64,000 nt of DNA from contig NZ_VIVK01000001.1 of NCBI RefSeq assembly GCF_007828865.1, positions 3,472,001 through 3,536,000 of the forward strand, given 5' to 3'. This document shows positions 50,547 to 58,747 of the stretch, piece after piece. How positions within the stretch are numbered: the stretch's first letter is position 1; the number at the start of each line of letters is the position of its first letter. Under the pieces are notes generated by a model that had not been told where the DNA came from, searched no databases, and was given only the letters and a program-made list of their open reading frames with translations. The DNA is from Kribbella amoyensis. GTDB lineage: Bacteria; Actinomycetota; Actinomycetes; Propionibacteriales; Kribbellaceae. The translations under genes were made by a program, and so were the position numbers.

Positions 50547-53500
50547 CTACGTGGCCTTCGGGTAGACGGCCAGCTCGTACAGCGAGTACCCGTACGTCGT
50601 CGCGCGATCGACGCCCTGCATCCGCAGATAGCGCCCGGTCGCGTCGAGCCAGACCGTATCGGTCCCGCCGTCCCCGCCGGTGACCTCGGCCGCCTTCGTC
50701 CAGGTCGTCCCGTCGTCGGACACCTGCACCTCGTACGCCGAGCCGAACGCGGTCTCCCAGGTCAGCACGACCTTGCCGACCCGGGTCCTGCTCCCGAGGT
50801 CCACCTGGAGCCACGAGGAGTCGTCGTACCCCGAGGCCCATCGCGTTGTCGCGTTGCCGTCGACGGCGAGATCGGCGGTGAACGACGTTCCCGGTTCGAC
50901 GCCGGACGCGGTGGCCGGACGACCCAGCGCTGCGTTGGTGGTGGACGTCTTCGGCCGCACGGCGACCCGGAGGACTGCCTCGGCCACCTCGTCGCCCGTT
51001 GTGAAGGTGACGGGGATGTCGACGTCACCGAGAGCCGCGTCGGCAGGCGGTGTCACCTTGACCGGGACGGATTGGGCGAAGCCGCGCTTCACGGTCAGTG
51101 AGGTGCTCGCCGGAGTGACCGACCACCCGGCCGGCACCGTAACGGCCAACGTGCCGCTCACCGTCTCGGCTCGACCAGGCGCCGCTTCGACGACGAAGTT
51201 TGACGCCAAACCTCCGACGACATCGGCGCGGTCGTCGCCGACGGTCAGCTCGACCACCGGTTCGTCGGACCAGCGCGGGACGAGTTCGGCGACCGACGGC
51301 GTGCCGCTCTTCCAGACCAGGCGGATCGCTTCGGCCAGGGCGTCCGCGGTGTCGAGCTCGGCGAAGGCGGTGGAGACATCGCCGACTGGTCGCCACTCCC
51401 CGCCGACCTGGATCTCGACGGTGGCGGATCCGACTGCGTTCTCGTTCTGCAACACGGTCAGGCCGGCCAGCTCGCGCGGTGCGGAGAGGGTGGCGACCAA
51501 CGCGTCACCGTTGGCCGGAGCGTTTGCGGGGACGTAGCCGGTCTCCACGTTGCCGTCCGCGGCGCGCTGGAACGACGAACCCTCGGCGGGTGCCGGTGTA
51601 CCGGTCACGGCCAGCGTCGTCTTCTTTCCGCCGATCGCCTCGACGGAGAACTCGCGGACCACGAGCCAGAAGTCGCTGGCCGACAACGACCGGTACCGGA
51701 CGTACCGCGCCGTGGTCCCCGCCGGAGCGGTCGCACGGACCTCTGCCGTCGTAGCGCGGATGAGTTCGGTCCAGCGGGTGCCGTCGACCGAGTACTCCAG
51801 GGCGCCGGAGCGGATGTAGTCGTTCGGGCTCGACGACTTGCCCATCAGGACCGCGACGTCGCCGATCTCGGACGCGACGCCGAGGTCGACCCGCACCTCG
51901 GAGCCGGGACCAGGGCTGCCGTTGCTCCAGAAGAACGTGGCCGGGTCGCCGTCGGTCATCCGGGCGGGCACGTTGTCCTGGTAGGTGCCGAGATTCGTGG
52001 TCGCGGTCCGTCCGGGGACGACGCCGAGCCAGCGATCGTGGATCCGCCCGGTCTCGGCCAGGAACTCGTCGATCACCCGTTCGCCGATCCGCGGGTAGGT
52101 GCCGTTGTGCGGTGCGCGGCTGTCCCGGATCGCCTTCGCCTGGGTGACCAGGGCGGTGATCTCCTGGCGCGCCGTCCACGCGGACGCGCCGTTGCCCTGG
52201 TCGAGGGCGGCGAGCAGATCGAGACCACGGTGCATCGCCCGGCCCCAGAGTTCCGTTGCCTTGAGCCATGATTCCGCCTCGGCCGTGAACGCGGGGTCGA
52301 CGACGCCTTGACGGATCACGGCCGGGGCAGCGGCGACGGCGGCCACCCGGGGACGTAGTACGGACAGCGCGGTGGAGCGTTTGCCCGTACTCCAGGTCTG
52401 CCAGAAGGCGTCCACCGCCGCACCGAGCTCGGGCGCGCTCTCCGGATGCAGGGTGCCGTCGTACGTGTTGAGGTCCGCGAAGACCTGGAGTGCCTCGGTG
52501 GTCGCAGGGTCGCCGCCGGCGCGTTCGGTGAGCGCGCGGAGCCAGGAGGCGCGGACGTTGTACTTGGCCGGGTTCCAGCCGAGCTCGGCGAACGAGTACA
52601 GCGCGACCTTGCTGACGGCTGCCTGGTTCATCGGATTCGAGATCACGCCCGCGACGTGTTCGGCGATGGCAGGTTCGCGTCCGCTGTATCCGGCCAGCAG
52701 GAGCCGTCCGGCCGCGTAGTCGTTCACCGGGTAGTTGTCCCAGATCAGGATGTCGTGTCCGAACACGGCCTTCGCCTGCGCCGCCTGGGCCGCGGTGATC
52801 GTCTTCGGCACCACCCCGACACCCGTCCAGTGCACGACCACGTCGGAGTCGAGCTGCTCCCGCAACGCCTTCTTGTACGGGGATTCGGTGATGTTGTAGT
52901 ACTCGGTGGGGACCATCTGCAGCGGAGCCACGTCCGGCTTGGTCTCCACCCACTCCCGCTGCACCCGGTTGAGCAGGTCGCTCTGCGCTCGACCGGCGGC
53001 GCCCCCACCCGTGCCGTACTTCGCGCGGTCGGCGTCGCAGTGCCAGTTGTTGTAGTCGATGTCGTCCAGCGGCACGTTGAAAGACCGCGCACCGAGCGAG
53101 TACAGCGCCTCGAACTTTGCCACGATCGCCTGGAAGTCCGCGTCCGCCGTGTAGCAGATGTCGAGGCCCGGGGAGAGCGCGAAGGTGAAGTCCACCTTGT
53201 TCCGCAGCGCGCGGGTGACGAGTTCGCCGAGCTGGGCGAGCTTGTCCGCGGGGTACGGATCCCGCCAGCGGTCGCGGTGGTACGGGTCGTCCTTGGGCGC
53301 GTACTCGTACGTGTTCATCCGGTGCGCGCCGAGGTAGTCGAGATGGTCGAGCCGGTCGGCGTGCGACCAGGGCGTGCCGTAGAACCCCTCGATCGAACCG
53401 CGGTATCGCATGGTCGGCCAGTCCCGCACGGCGACACCGGGGACCCAGTCCTGACCGGGACGGGGCTGGACGAGCTGGGCGAGCGACTGCGCGGCGTAGT

Positions 53501-53945
53501 ACGTACCGTCGGTGTCGGCACCGTCGAGCACCACGTGCCCGCGCCCGGCTCGGTCGCGGCCGGCGGCGAGTACGTAGCCCTCGGCGGGGAGCTCGGCGCT
53601 GTTGTCGACGCGCAACTCGGTGAGTACGGGGTCGGCCTGGCCGAGCCAGATGGTGGTGGGCGTGTTCGGGTCGGCGCCGTCGGTGGTGCGGACGGTCTTC
53701 ACCCCGGCGCGCTGGAGCGTTTCCCGGACCACGCGCTCGGCGTCCGCGTCGGAGCGGTCGCTGCGGACGAGACCGACGACGGGGGTGAGCGGGAAGCCGT
53801 CGGGTCTGGGGGTGAGTTGCTGCGGTTCGGGGGAGATGGGGCCTGCCGGTGGTGGCGGGGCGGCGGTAGCGAGGCTGGGGGCCACGACGGCGACGGTAGT
53901 CACCACGGCGAGGACGCTGACAGCGGACAGGAGCAGACGCATCAA
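50547..53945 (-). CDS. Secreted GH84 beta-N-acetylglucosaminidase with CBM32 domains
   Basis: This 1132-residue protein has a signal peptide (LLLSAVSVLAVVTTVAVVAP). A GH20/84-type N-terminal domain (to ~165) is followed by the GH84 barrel: RYRGSIEGFYGTPWSHADRL, the catalytic Asp294-Asp295 in NVPLDDIDYNNWHCD, and WDNYPVNDY. A helical region follows, then a first F5/8-type-C domain (~650-770), an NPCBM-associated/NEW3 domain (~905-985) and a C-terminal F5/8-type-C domain (LGRPATASGVEPGTSFTADL). GH84 enzymes remove terminal beta-GlcNAc; a secreted form likely trims glycoproteins or hexosamine polysaccharides. Its promoter region contains a 14-bp inverted repeat. Confidence 0.92.
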   Translation of the reverse strand: MMRLLLSAVSVLAVVTTVAVVAPSLATAAPPPPAGPISPEPQQLTPRPDGFPLTPVVGLVRSDRSDADAERVVRETLQRAGVKTVRTTDGADPNTPTTIWLGQADPVLTELRVDNSAELPAEGYVLAAGRDRAGRGHVVLDGADTDGTYYAAQSLAQLVQPRPGQDWVPGVAVRDWPTMRYRGSIEGFYGTPWSHADRLDHLDYLGAHRMNTYEYAPKDDPYHRDRWRDPYPADKLAQLGELVTRALRNKVDFTFALSPGLDICYTADADFQAIVAKFEALYSLGARSFNVPLDDIDYNNWHCDADRAKYGTGGGAAGRAQSDLLNRVQREWVETKPDVAPLQMVPTEYYNITESPYKKALREQLDSDVVVHWTGVGVVPKTITAAQAAQAKAVFGHDILIWDNYPVNDYAAGRLLLAGYSGREPAIAEHVAGVISNPMNQAAVSKVALYSFAELGWNPAKYNVRASWLRALTERAGGDPATTEALQVFADLNTYDGTLHPESAPELGAAVDAFWQTWSTGKRSTALSVLRPRVAAVAAAPAVIRQGVVDPAFTAEAESWLKATELWGRAMHRGLDLLAALDQGNGASAWTARQEITALVTQAKAIRDSRAPHNGTYPRIGERVIDEFLAETGRIHDRWLGVVPGRTATTNLGTYQDNVPARMTDGDPATFFWSNGSPGPGSEVRVDLGVASEIGDVAVLMGKSSSPNDYIRSGALEYSVDGTRWTELIRATTAEVRATAPAGTTARYVRYRSLSASDFWLVVREFSVEAIGGKKTTLAVTGTPAPAEGSSFQRAADGNVETGYVPANAPANGDALVATLSAPRELAGLTVLQNENAVGSATVEIQVGGEWRPVGDVSTAFAELDTADALAEAIRLVWKSGTPSVAELVPRWSDEPVVELTVGDDRADVVGGLASNFVVEAAPGRAETVSGTLAVTVPAGWSVTPASTSLTVKRGFAQSVPVKVTPPADAALGDVDIPVTFTTGDEVAEAVLRVAVRPKTSTTNAALGRPATASGVEPGTSFTADLAVDGNATTRWASGYDDSSWLQVDLGSRTRVGKVVLTWETAFGSAYEVQVSDDGTTWTKAAEVTGGDGGTDTVWLDATGRYLRMQGVDRATTYGYSLYELAVYPKAT

Positions 53946-53975
53946 GTCTCCTCAAGCGGGGCGGTCGAAGAAGCC

Positions 53976-54005
53976 AGTTAGCCACTGCGCAGAACTGCGC
54001 GTCAA
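53976..54005 (-). promoter_or_regulatory. GH84 promoter with palindrome between -35 and -10
   Basis: On the minus strand TTGACG (54000-54005) and CTAACT (53976-53981) are 18 bp apart. The inverted repeat GCGCAG-TT-CTGCGC (53987-54000) fills most of the spacer. A repressor bound there would block RNA polymerase. The start codon lies about 30 bp downstream of the -10. Confidence 0.55.
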
Positions 54006-54247
54006 GGCGTCACCCAAGTCAATTTCAGGCAAACCATTCACAGCTTCGATTGAACGGGCGCGCGGCGCTCGACGCCGGGGACCGACGTGCAGGCCGGTGG
54101 CGGCCGGGCGAAAGCCGTGGGTCCAGGTGGGTGCCTCGGCCGGGCGAACGACTACCTACACCTCAGCTGCTTTCGTCCGGCGTGCAGACGAGTGCAGGCA
54201 GCAAGCTTGAAGGCGGCCGGAAGCTATCCAGCCCAGGACAAGCCGCA

Positions 54248-54279
54248 GCCGCCGCGACCCCGGAATGGGGCGCGGCGGC
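54248..54279 (-). terminator. Hairpin after the Gfo/Idh gene
   Basis: GCCGCCGCG-A-CCCC and GGGG-CGCGGCGGC form a 13-bp GC-rich stem with one bulged A and a 5-nt loop, 20 bp after the stop of the minus-strand gene at 54299. It probably terminates that transcript; there is no T run. Confidence 0.55.
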
Positions 54280-54298
54280 CGGCGAATCTCGAAGTTCC

Positions 54299-55300
54299 TT
54301 AGATGCTTGTGACCGGTCGGGGTGACATGCCGGCGTCGCGGTAGCAGGCGTCGATCAGCTGCATCGTCGCCAGCGCGTCCTCGGCGTCCGTCAGGACCGG
54401 CTTGCCTTCACGCACCGCCCCGGCGAACGCCTCCAGTTGGTACGTGTACGACGTCCGGGTGCCGAGGTGCTCGACCCAGGTGTCTTCCTTGGTGGTCACG
54501 ATGACCCGGTCGTCCAGGTGCGGCAGGACGAAGCCGGGAGCGAACGCCTCGCCGCGGGTGCCGATCACCTTGAGGCTGAAGTCCAGCTCCTCCGCGGCCA
54601 TGCTCGTCCGCACTGCCCCGGTCGCGCCGCTCGGGAACTCCAGGTCCGCGTTCAGCCATTCGTCGACGCCAGGCATCCGCTTGCGCTCACCGGCGCGCGC
54701 GTTCACCAGCGTCGGCGCCCCACCACCGAACGGCGCGAGCAGCCGCTGAGCGTGCAGCGCATAGCAGCCGACGTCCATCACCGCTCCACCAGCGAGCGAC
54801 AACGACCAGCGCGGGTCCTCGTCGGCCGGCGGACCCATCACCATGGTGGCTTCGATGTGCTGGAGGTCGCCCAGTTCGCCCTTGGCCAGGAGCTCCTGGA
54901 GCCGCTTCATCACCGGGTGGTAGGCGTAGTGGAACGCCTCCATGAACACGATGCCGCCGTCGCGGGCCGCGTCGCGCACCGCCGCGGCCTCCTCGGCGTT
55001 GCTCGCGGACGGCTTCTCGGTCAGCACATGCTTGCCTGCGGCAATGGCTTTCAGGTTCCACGGGCCGTGCAGGCCGTTGGCGAGCGGGTTGTAGACCGCC
55101 TCGATCTCCGGGTCGGCCAGCACGTCCTCGTACGAGGCATGGACCCGCTCGACGCCGTGCTCGGCGGCGAAGGCCTCGGCCCGGCCGGTGACCCGGGCGG
55201 CGACCGCGACCAGCCGGTGGCCGGTCAGCCGGGCCGGGTCGGCGATCGCCCTGCCCGCGATCCGGGCAGCGCCGAGAACACCGATGCGCAGCGGTTCCAT
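54299..55300 (-). CDS. Gfo/Idh/MocA family oxidoreductase
   Basis: This 333-residue protein starts at ATG 55300 after AAGGAG. The Rossmann motif is IGVLGAARIAGRAIA, the catalytic Lys is in HVLTEKPSASNAEEAAAV, and MEAFHYAYHPVMKRLQELL matches the trans-dihydrodiol/glucose-fructose oxidoreductase subgroup rather than IolG. It would oxidise or reduce a sugar or cyclic alcohol with NAD(P). Its ribosome site overlaps the TAA of decayed coding sequence immediately upstream, so it once was the second gene of an operon whose first gene is now broken. Confidence 0.88.
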   Translation of the reverse strand: MEPLRIGVLGAARIAGRAIADPARLTGHRLVAVAARVTGRAEAFAAEHGVERVHASYEDVLADPEIEAVYNPLANGLHGPWNLKAIAAGKHVLTEKPSASNAEEAAAVRDAARDGGIVFMEAFHYAYHPVMKRLQELLAKGELGDLQHIEATMVMGPPADEDPRWSLSLAGGAVMDVGCYALHAQRLLAPFGGGAPTLVNARAGERKRMPGVDEWLNADLEFPSGATGAVRTSMAAEELDFSLKVIGTRGEAFAPGFVLPHLDDRVIVTTKEDTWVEHLGTRTSYTYQLEAFAGAVREGKPVLTDAEDALATMQLIDACYRDAGMSPRPVTSI

Positions 55301-55309
55301 GCCTTCTCC

Positions 55310-55800
55310 TTAGATGTCGTCCGTACGGCGGCGTACGGCGTGCTCGTCGAGGGCGTGGTCCAGCCGGTCGCTGGGCCGGTCCTCGGCGAGGGCCTGGCGG
55401 AGCAGGTCCGCCTGGGTCCTGGGGCCAGCCCGCCGATCGGCTGGTCCCGGTCCGGAGTGGCCGGAAAAGCGTATCCCTCCGCACTCGCGGCGATGACGTT
55501 GTCCAGGCCGAACGCGTCATCCTGCCCGAGGTCGCGCAGCACCGGGTAGAGCCTGACCGCCATCCGGACCCGGTCGACACTGTCCATCGCCCGGCCGAAA
55601 GCGGAGGATATCTGCACCAGGTTCGCCCTCCGCCGGATGTCCACGGAGTGGTTGCCGCCGGCCGCTGGACAACGTGTGCACGTAGGCAGGGTAGAGCGCG
55701 GCGCCCTCGGCCGACTGGAATCCGAGGCGATAGTCACGAGGTACCGCCTGACCTTCACCTCCCGGATTCACCACGTTCACCTGGGACCTCGCCCTCACGT
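55310..55800 (-). pseudogene. Frameshifted remnant of an unrecognised gene upstream of the Gfo/Idh gene
   Basis: Protein-like sequence continues through three frames on the minus strand. One frame gives VPRDYRLGFQSAEGAALYPA to about 55660. A second gives HSVDIRRRANLVQISSAFGR and AFGLDNVIAASAEGYAFPAT to about 55420. A third gives TQADLLRQALAEDRPSDRLD and ends DDI-stop at 55310-55312. The final TAA overlaps the ribosome site of the next gene, as in an operon. No single frame spans the region, so at least two frameshifts are present. I do not recognise the family. Sequencing error is possible but would need two events. Confidence 0.55.
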
Positions 55801-55829
55801 CCTTGCCGAAGGCCCCTTCAGTACGACGA

Positions 55830-56010
55830 TCCCGGATCCGTCAACGAGCGCGCCGAGGGGCGCGAACTCACCGAATTCACCGAGGTGATCCGGGAAAACA
55901 CCCCGCCACCGGTCACCGGGTACGACGCCCGGAACGCACTCCGGATCGCGCTGGCGGCGATGAAGTCGCACCAGGAAAGCCGGCCGGTGCGGATCGGGGA
56001 AATCGGCTGA
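55830..56010 (+). pseudogene. C-terminal remnant of a Gfo/Idh/MocA oxidoreductase
   Basis: The frame ending at TGA 56008-56010 encodes TEFTEVIRENTPPPVTGYDA, continuing RNALRIALAAMKSHQESRPV and RIGEIG. This is the typical end of inositol-dehydrogenase-like Gfo/Idh proteins. There is no start codon, Rossmann domain or catalytic domain upstream; the preceding sequence is the tail of the opposite-strand remnant. It is therefore a 5'-deleted gene fragment of about 60 codons. Confidence 0.65.
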
Positions 56011-56033
56011 GGCCACCCGGCTGAGCGGAGACG

Positions 56034-56300
56034 GTGTTCACCGAGCTGCCATTCCCGGAACTGGTCGAGCGAATCCACCCGGCCGGCTGGAGACCTGGAA
56101 CTGGACGGGACAAGGGCCTCACCACGCTGCGGCAACCCCCGGTACGGCGACGTGGACGCCCGAAGAAAATGGCGCACCTGCCGGGAGCAATTGGGCCGCG
56201 ATCGCGGCGGCGCCGGGAAAGCCGGGATATCGGGGCACCGTCGGTCCCGAGGCGTTCGCCGAAAGCGACAGTGAGCGGCTCCGCGGCGTTTCCGGGACGC
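56034..56300 (+). pseudogene. Internally deleted remnant of a hydroxypyruvate-isomerase-like TIM-barrel gene
   Basis: About 24 bp after the Gfo/Idh remnant, the frame FTELPFPELVERIHPAGW (56037-56090) looks like the N-terminus of sugar isomerases of the hydroxypyruvate isomerase type. In a different frame, ETWNWTGQ and later YRGTVGPEAFAESDSERLR (56228-56284) match the C-terminal end of the same family. Roughly 200 codons between them are missing. The two ends so close together, in shifted frames, point to an internal deletion. The family call is from memory of such C-termini. Confidence 0.5.
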
Positions 56301-56375
56301 ATTCTCAAACCCCGAGATCTGATCAAATCCCGTGGGTGACTCGACGGTGGGCGTCCGACCCTCCAAGATGTGCGC

Positions 56376-57119
56376 ATGAGCACCGTCCAGGTCACTGTCG
56401 ATCGCACCAGCCGTACCCCGCTCCACGTGCAGCTGGCGCAGCAACTCGAGGCGGCCATCCAGGGCGGTGACCTCCCGGTCGGTTCCCGGCTCAGCAACGA
56501 GGTGGACCTCGCCGAGGCGTACGGACTCAGCCGCCCGACGGTCCGGCAGGCCATCGCGCGCCTGGTGGACCAGGGACTGCTGGTCCGCAAACGCGGTGTC
56601 GGCACGCAGGTCGTCGGCAGTTCCGGCCAGGTCCGTCGCTCGCTGGAGCTCACCAGCCTGTACGACGACCTCTCCGCCGCGCACCGCAAACCGGAGACCG
56701 AGGTGCTCCGCTTCGGCATCGCCCCGGCGAGCACGGACGTGGCCGCGGCCTTGCAGTGCGAATCGGGTGACCGGGTGCTGCGACTGGAGCGGCTCCGTCG
56801 AGCCGACGGCGAACCGCTGGCCCTGATGCGCAACTGGCTGCCCTCGGAACTCCTGGACCCGGACCCGGCGCTGCTGGCCGAGCACGGTCTGTACGAACTG
56901 CTCCGCGCCGAGGGCGTCCGGCTCAAGGTCGCCCACCAGACGATCTCCGCGCAGCCGGCCACGACGGAACAAGCCCGGCTCCTCACCGAGGAACCGGGCT
57001 GTCCACTGCTCGCGACGACGCGGATCACCTACGACGACCACGGCCGCGCGGTCGAGTACGGCTCCCACTTGTTCCGGGCGTCGCGGTACGCCTTCGAGCA
57101 CACGCTCGTACACCGCTGA
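56376..57119 (+). CDS. GntR family (UTRA-domain) regulator, paralogue of the inositol regulator
   Basis: ATG 56376 gives 247 residues; a GTG two codons upstream is possible. The winged helix (PLHVQLAQQLEAAIQGGDLP; YGLSRPTVRQAIARLVDQGL) and UTRA domain (LELTSLYDDLSAAHRKPETE; ALMRNWLPSELLDPDP) closely match the regulator at 37317-38057 along the whole length. It lies next to decayed Gfo/Idh and isomerase fragments, not next to an intact operon in its own direction. It may now control distant genes, cross-regulate the inositol operon, or be a survivor of a lost locus. Confidence 0.9.
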   Translation: MSTVQVTVDRTSRTPLHVQLAQQLEAAIQGGDLPVGSRLSNEVDLAEAYGLSRPTVRQAIARLVDQGLLVRKRGVGTQVVGSSGQVRRSLELTSLYDDLSAAHRKPETEVLRFGIAPASTDVAAALQCESGDRVLRLERLRRADGEPLALMRNWLPSELLDPDPALLAEHGLYELLRAEGVRLKVAHQTISAQPATTEQARLLTEEPGCPLLATTRITYDDHGRAVEYGSHLFRASRYAFEHTLVHR

Positions 57120-57122
57120 CGG

Positions 57123-57941
57123 TTACCGGGACTTCCGCTCGGGGGTCTTGGTGTCCGCCGCGGTCGGGAACTCCCAGCGCTTGCTGCTCGCGATCGAGGT
57201 CAGCTGCCCGATCGTCAGGACCGGCTTCACTCGCGTCGCCGGCGCACCCTTCTCCCCGGCGCCGTTGTAGTTGATCAACGAGATCACCCGGCCGTCGGGG
57301 TACGTCAGCTGCACCGTGTTCTCGACGATGTCGTCGTCGACGCGGGCGGGCTTGCCGGGAGCGGGTGGATTCGTCTGCCGTTCCTTGGACCAGGTGAGCA
57401 CGCTGCCGTCCGGCCGGACCGAGCAGTTCTCCAGGCCCTCCCGATCCGGGGTACAGGCCGTCGTTCCACCCTCCCGGGACAACCAGGCCACCACCTGGGA
57501 CGCGCCCTTGCCGTCGTTCAGCACGATCGATGCGCCGTTGAAGCCTTCCGCGTCGCCGCCCCACGTGTACGGAGCGGACTGCTTGTACTTGGGCGGGAGC
57601 AAGCTCTTCAGGGTGGGCAGGGTGGTGTCGGTCTTCGGCAGCGCTGTCGGCTGAGGCGTGGGCTTCGGACTGGGCGTCGAGCTGGTCGCGACGGCGAGCG
57701 GCGGACCGGCGACCGGGGCGTCACCGGTGGTGCCGCCGAAGAGCTGGGTGCCGCCGACGATGATGCCCGCGGTGGCGAGGATCGCGCCCGCGCCGCTGAA
57801 GCTGAGGACCGCGGTACGCCGCCGGCGGAGCTGGACGCCACGGCGCAGGCCGCGCTCGACCAGGTCGGTGGATTCGGGTTCGAGGTGTTCGGTGGCCCGC
57901 CGCATCAGGTCCGGCAGGGCGTCGTCGAGGTTGTTGGTCAC
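57123..57941 (-). CDS. Membrane protein encoded with the ECF sigma factor (possible anti-sigma or sensor)
   Basis: GTG 57941 gives 272 residues and lies 15 bp after the sigma gene stop. A ~40-residue cytosolic head (DDALPDLMRRATEHLEPEST, then DLVERGLRRGVQLRRRR) is followed by one transmembrane helix (AVLSFSGAGAILATAGIIVG). A Pro/Thr-rich linker and a ~160-residue extracytoplasmic domain with two Cys (TTACTPDREGLENCSV) follow. This layout and position fit a regulator of the sigma factor, but no zinc anti-sigma motif is present. Similar proteins occur downstream of SigE-family sigma genes in actinobacteria. The function is not established. Confidence 0.7.
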   Translation of the reverse strand: MTNNLDDALPDLMRRATEHLEPESTDLVERGLRRGVQLRRRRTAVLSFSGAGAILATAGIIVGGTQLFGGTTGDAPVAGPPLAVATSSTPSPKPTPQPTALPKTDTTLPTLKSLLPPKYKQSAPYTWGGDAEGFNGASIVLNDGKGASQVVAWLSREGGTTACTPDREGLENCSVRPDGSVLTWSKERQTNPPAPGKPARVDDDIVENTVQLTYPDGRVISLINYNGAGEKGAPATRVKPVLTIGQLTSIASSKRWEFPTAADTKTPERKSR

Positions 57942-57955
57942 GGGGTTCTCCTGGG

Positions 57956-58450
57956 TCAGAGGGCGATCAGGTGGACGTCGTCGCCGAGGACCGTGCGCAA
58001 CCGGTCCAGGGCGCGGGACGTCCGGGTCCGGATCGCGCCGGCGTTCTTGCCGAGATCGAGCGCGACCTGTTCGACGCTGCGATCTTCGAAGAACCGCAGC
58101 ACCAGCACCGCACGATCGAGGGGAGACAGCTCGGCCAGGGCTGTCTGCAGGGAGAGCCGCAGTTCGTGGTCGCCAGGGCGCTCGGCCCGGTCCGGCATCG
58201 CCTCGGTCGGCTGCTCCGACCAACTCCGGCGCCGACGCTGCGACACGTACGTCCGTGCCAGCACCGTCTGCGCGTAAGCGGCCGGGTTGTCGATCCGCCG
58301 GATGCCCCGCCACGCCCGGTACATCTTGGCGAGCGTCTCCTGGACCAGGTCCTCGGCGTGGTGCCGATCGCCGGTCAGCAGCCAGGCCGTCCGATAGAGG
58401 TGAGGGGTTCGCACTCTGGCGAACTCCTCGAAGTCGTCCGTCGTCATCAC
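57956..58450 (-). CDS. SigE-family ECF RNA polymerase sigma factor
   Basis: This 164-residue protein starts at ATG 58450 or 58447. Region 2 is FARVRTPHLYRTAWLLTGDR with HAEDLVQETLAKMYRAW. Region 4 is LSPLDRAVLVLRFFEDRSVE, followed by VALDLGKNAGAIRTRTSRAL, where Asn replaces the usual Ser before AGAIRTR. It directs RNA polymerase to an unknown set of promoters. It is followed by a membrane protein gene likely to hold or sense for it. An 8-bp inverted repeat lies in its own upstream region. Confidence 0.93.
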   Translation of the reverse strand: MMTTDDFEEFARVRTPHLYRTAWLLTGDRHHAEDLVQETLAKMYRAWRGIRRIDNPAAYAQTVLARTYVSQRRRRSWSEQPTEAMPDRAERPGDHELRLSLQTALAELSPLDRAVLVLRFFEDRSVEQVALDLGKNAGAIRTRTSRALDRLRTVLGDDVHLIAL

Positions 58451-58494
58451 AGCCTCTCCGTCGGGGTCTCACCCACATCGACGCGCCGACCCGG

Positions 58495-58523
58495 CCATCG
58501 TGTTACACCCGGAACCACGATGG
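58495..58523. promoter_or_regulatory. Inverted repeat upstream of the ECF sigma gene
   Basis: CCATCGTG and CACGATGG form a perfect 8-bp inverted repeat separated by 13 nt, 45 bp before the sigma start. On the minus strand the spacer holds GTAAC, an element seen in ECF -35 regions, so autoregulation is possible. The wide spacer also fits a dimeric regulator contacting two turns. Confidence 0.45.
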
Positions 58524-58640
58524 CGGTGCGGGCGCCTCGAGTCGTGGCCGCCGACGACAGAACCGATGTCAAAAGCTGCAACGGGGTGGACCTGGCGGTG
58601 ACCGGGCGGATACGTTCTGTCGGCTTGTGCCCTGATCGGG

Positions 58641-58649
58641 TTATCCACA
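58641..58649 (+). promoter_or_regulatory. Single perfect DnaA box upstream of the Tad locus
   Basis: TTATCCACA matches the strongest DnaA-box consensus exactly. It lies about 100 bp before the Tad ATPase gene, in a 297-bp gap that otherwise holds only the sigma upstream repeat. There is no cluster of boxes, so it is not an origin. It might be a transcriptional DnaA target or a chance match. Confidence 0.45.
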
Positions 58650-58747
58650 GGCGGAGCGGATCAGGTTGGCGCGGCGGACCTCGTCCTTGCGAGGATGGTC
58701 GCGCAGGGTGACGAGCTGGTCGCCGCCGAGACGGACACGGGGAGACG

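Larger units (their letters stand above)
53946..54298. other. 353-bp intergenic region without a recognised gene
   Basis: The left part (to about 54010) holds the minus-strand promoter and palindrome of the GH84 gene. The right end (54248-54279) holds a terminator hairpin of the downstream Gfo/Idh gene. Between about 54030 and 54247 I see no convincing coding frame; short open frames there have no recognisable protein pattern. The stretch could hold a structured RNA but matches none I know. Confidence 0.6.

Noticed and set aside
54030..54247. Possible structured RNA or riboswitch in the 353-bp gap
   Set aside because: Some GC-rich pairing is possible, but it matches no RNase P, SRP, tmRNA or riboswitch core that I know, and it does not lead into a gene in a clear way.
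56034..56339. Intact small gene of 101 codons
   Set aside because: Only its first ~19 residues look like a protein family, and the family's other parts continue in a different frame, so it is better read as a remnant of a larger gene.
58641..58649. Replication origin because of a perfect DnaA box
   Set aside because: Only one box is present, with no AT-rich unwinding region and no dnaA/dnaN genes nearby.
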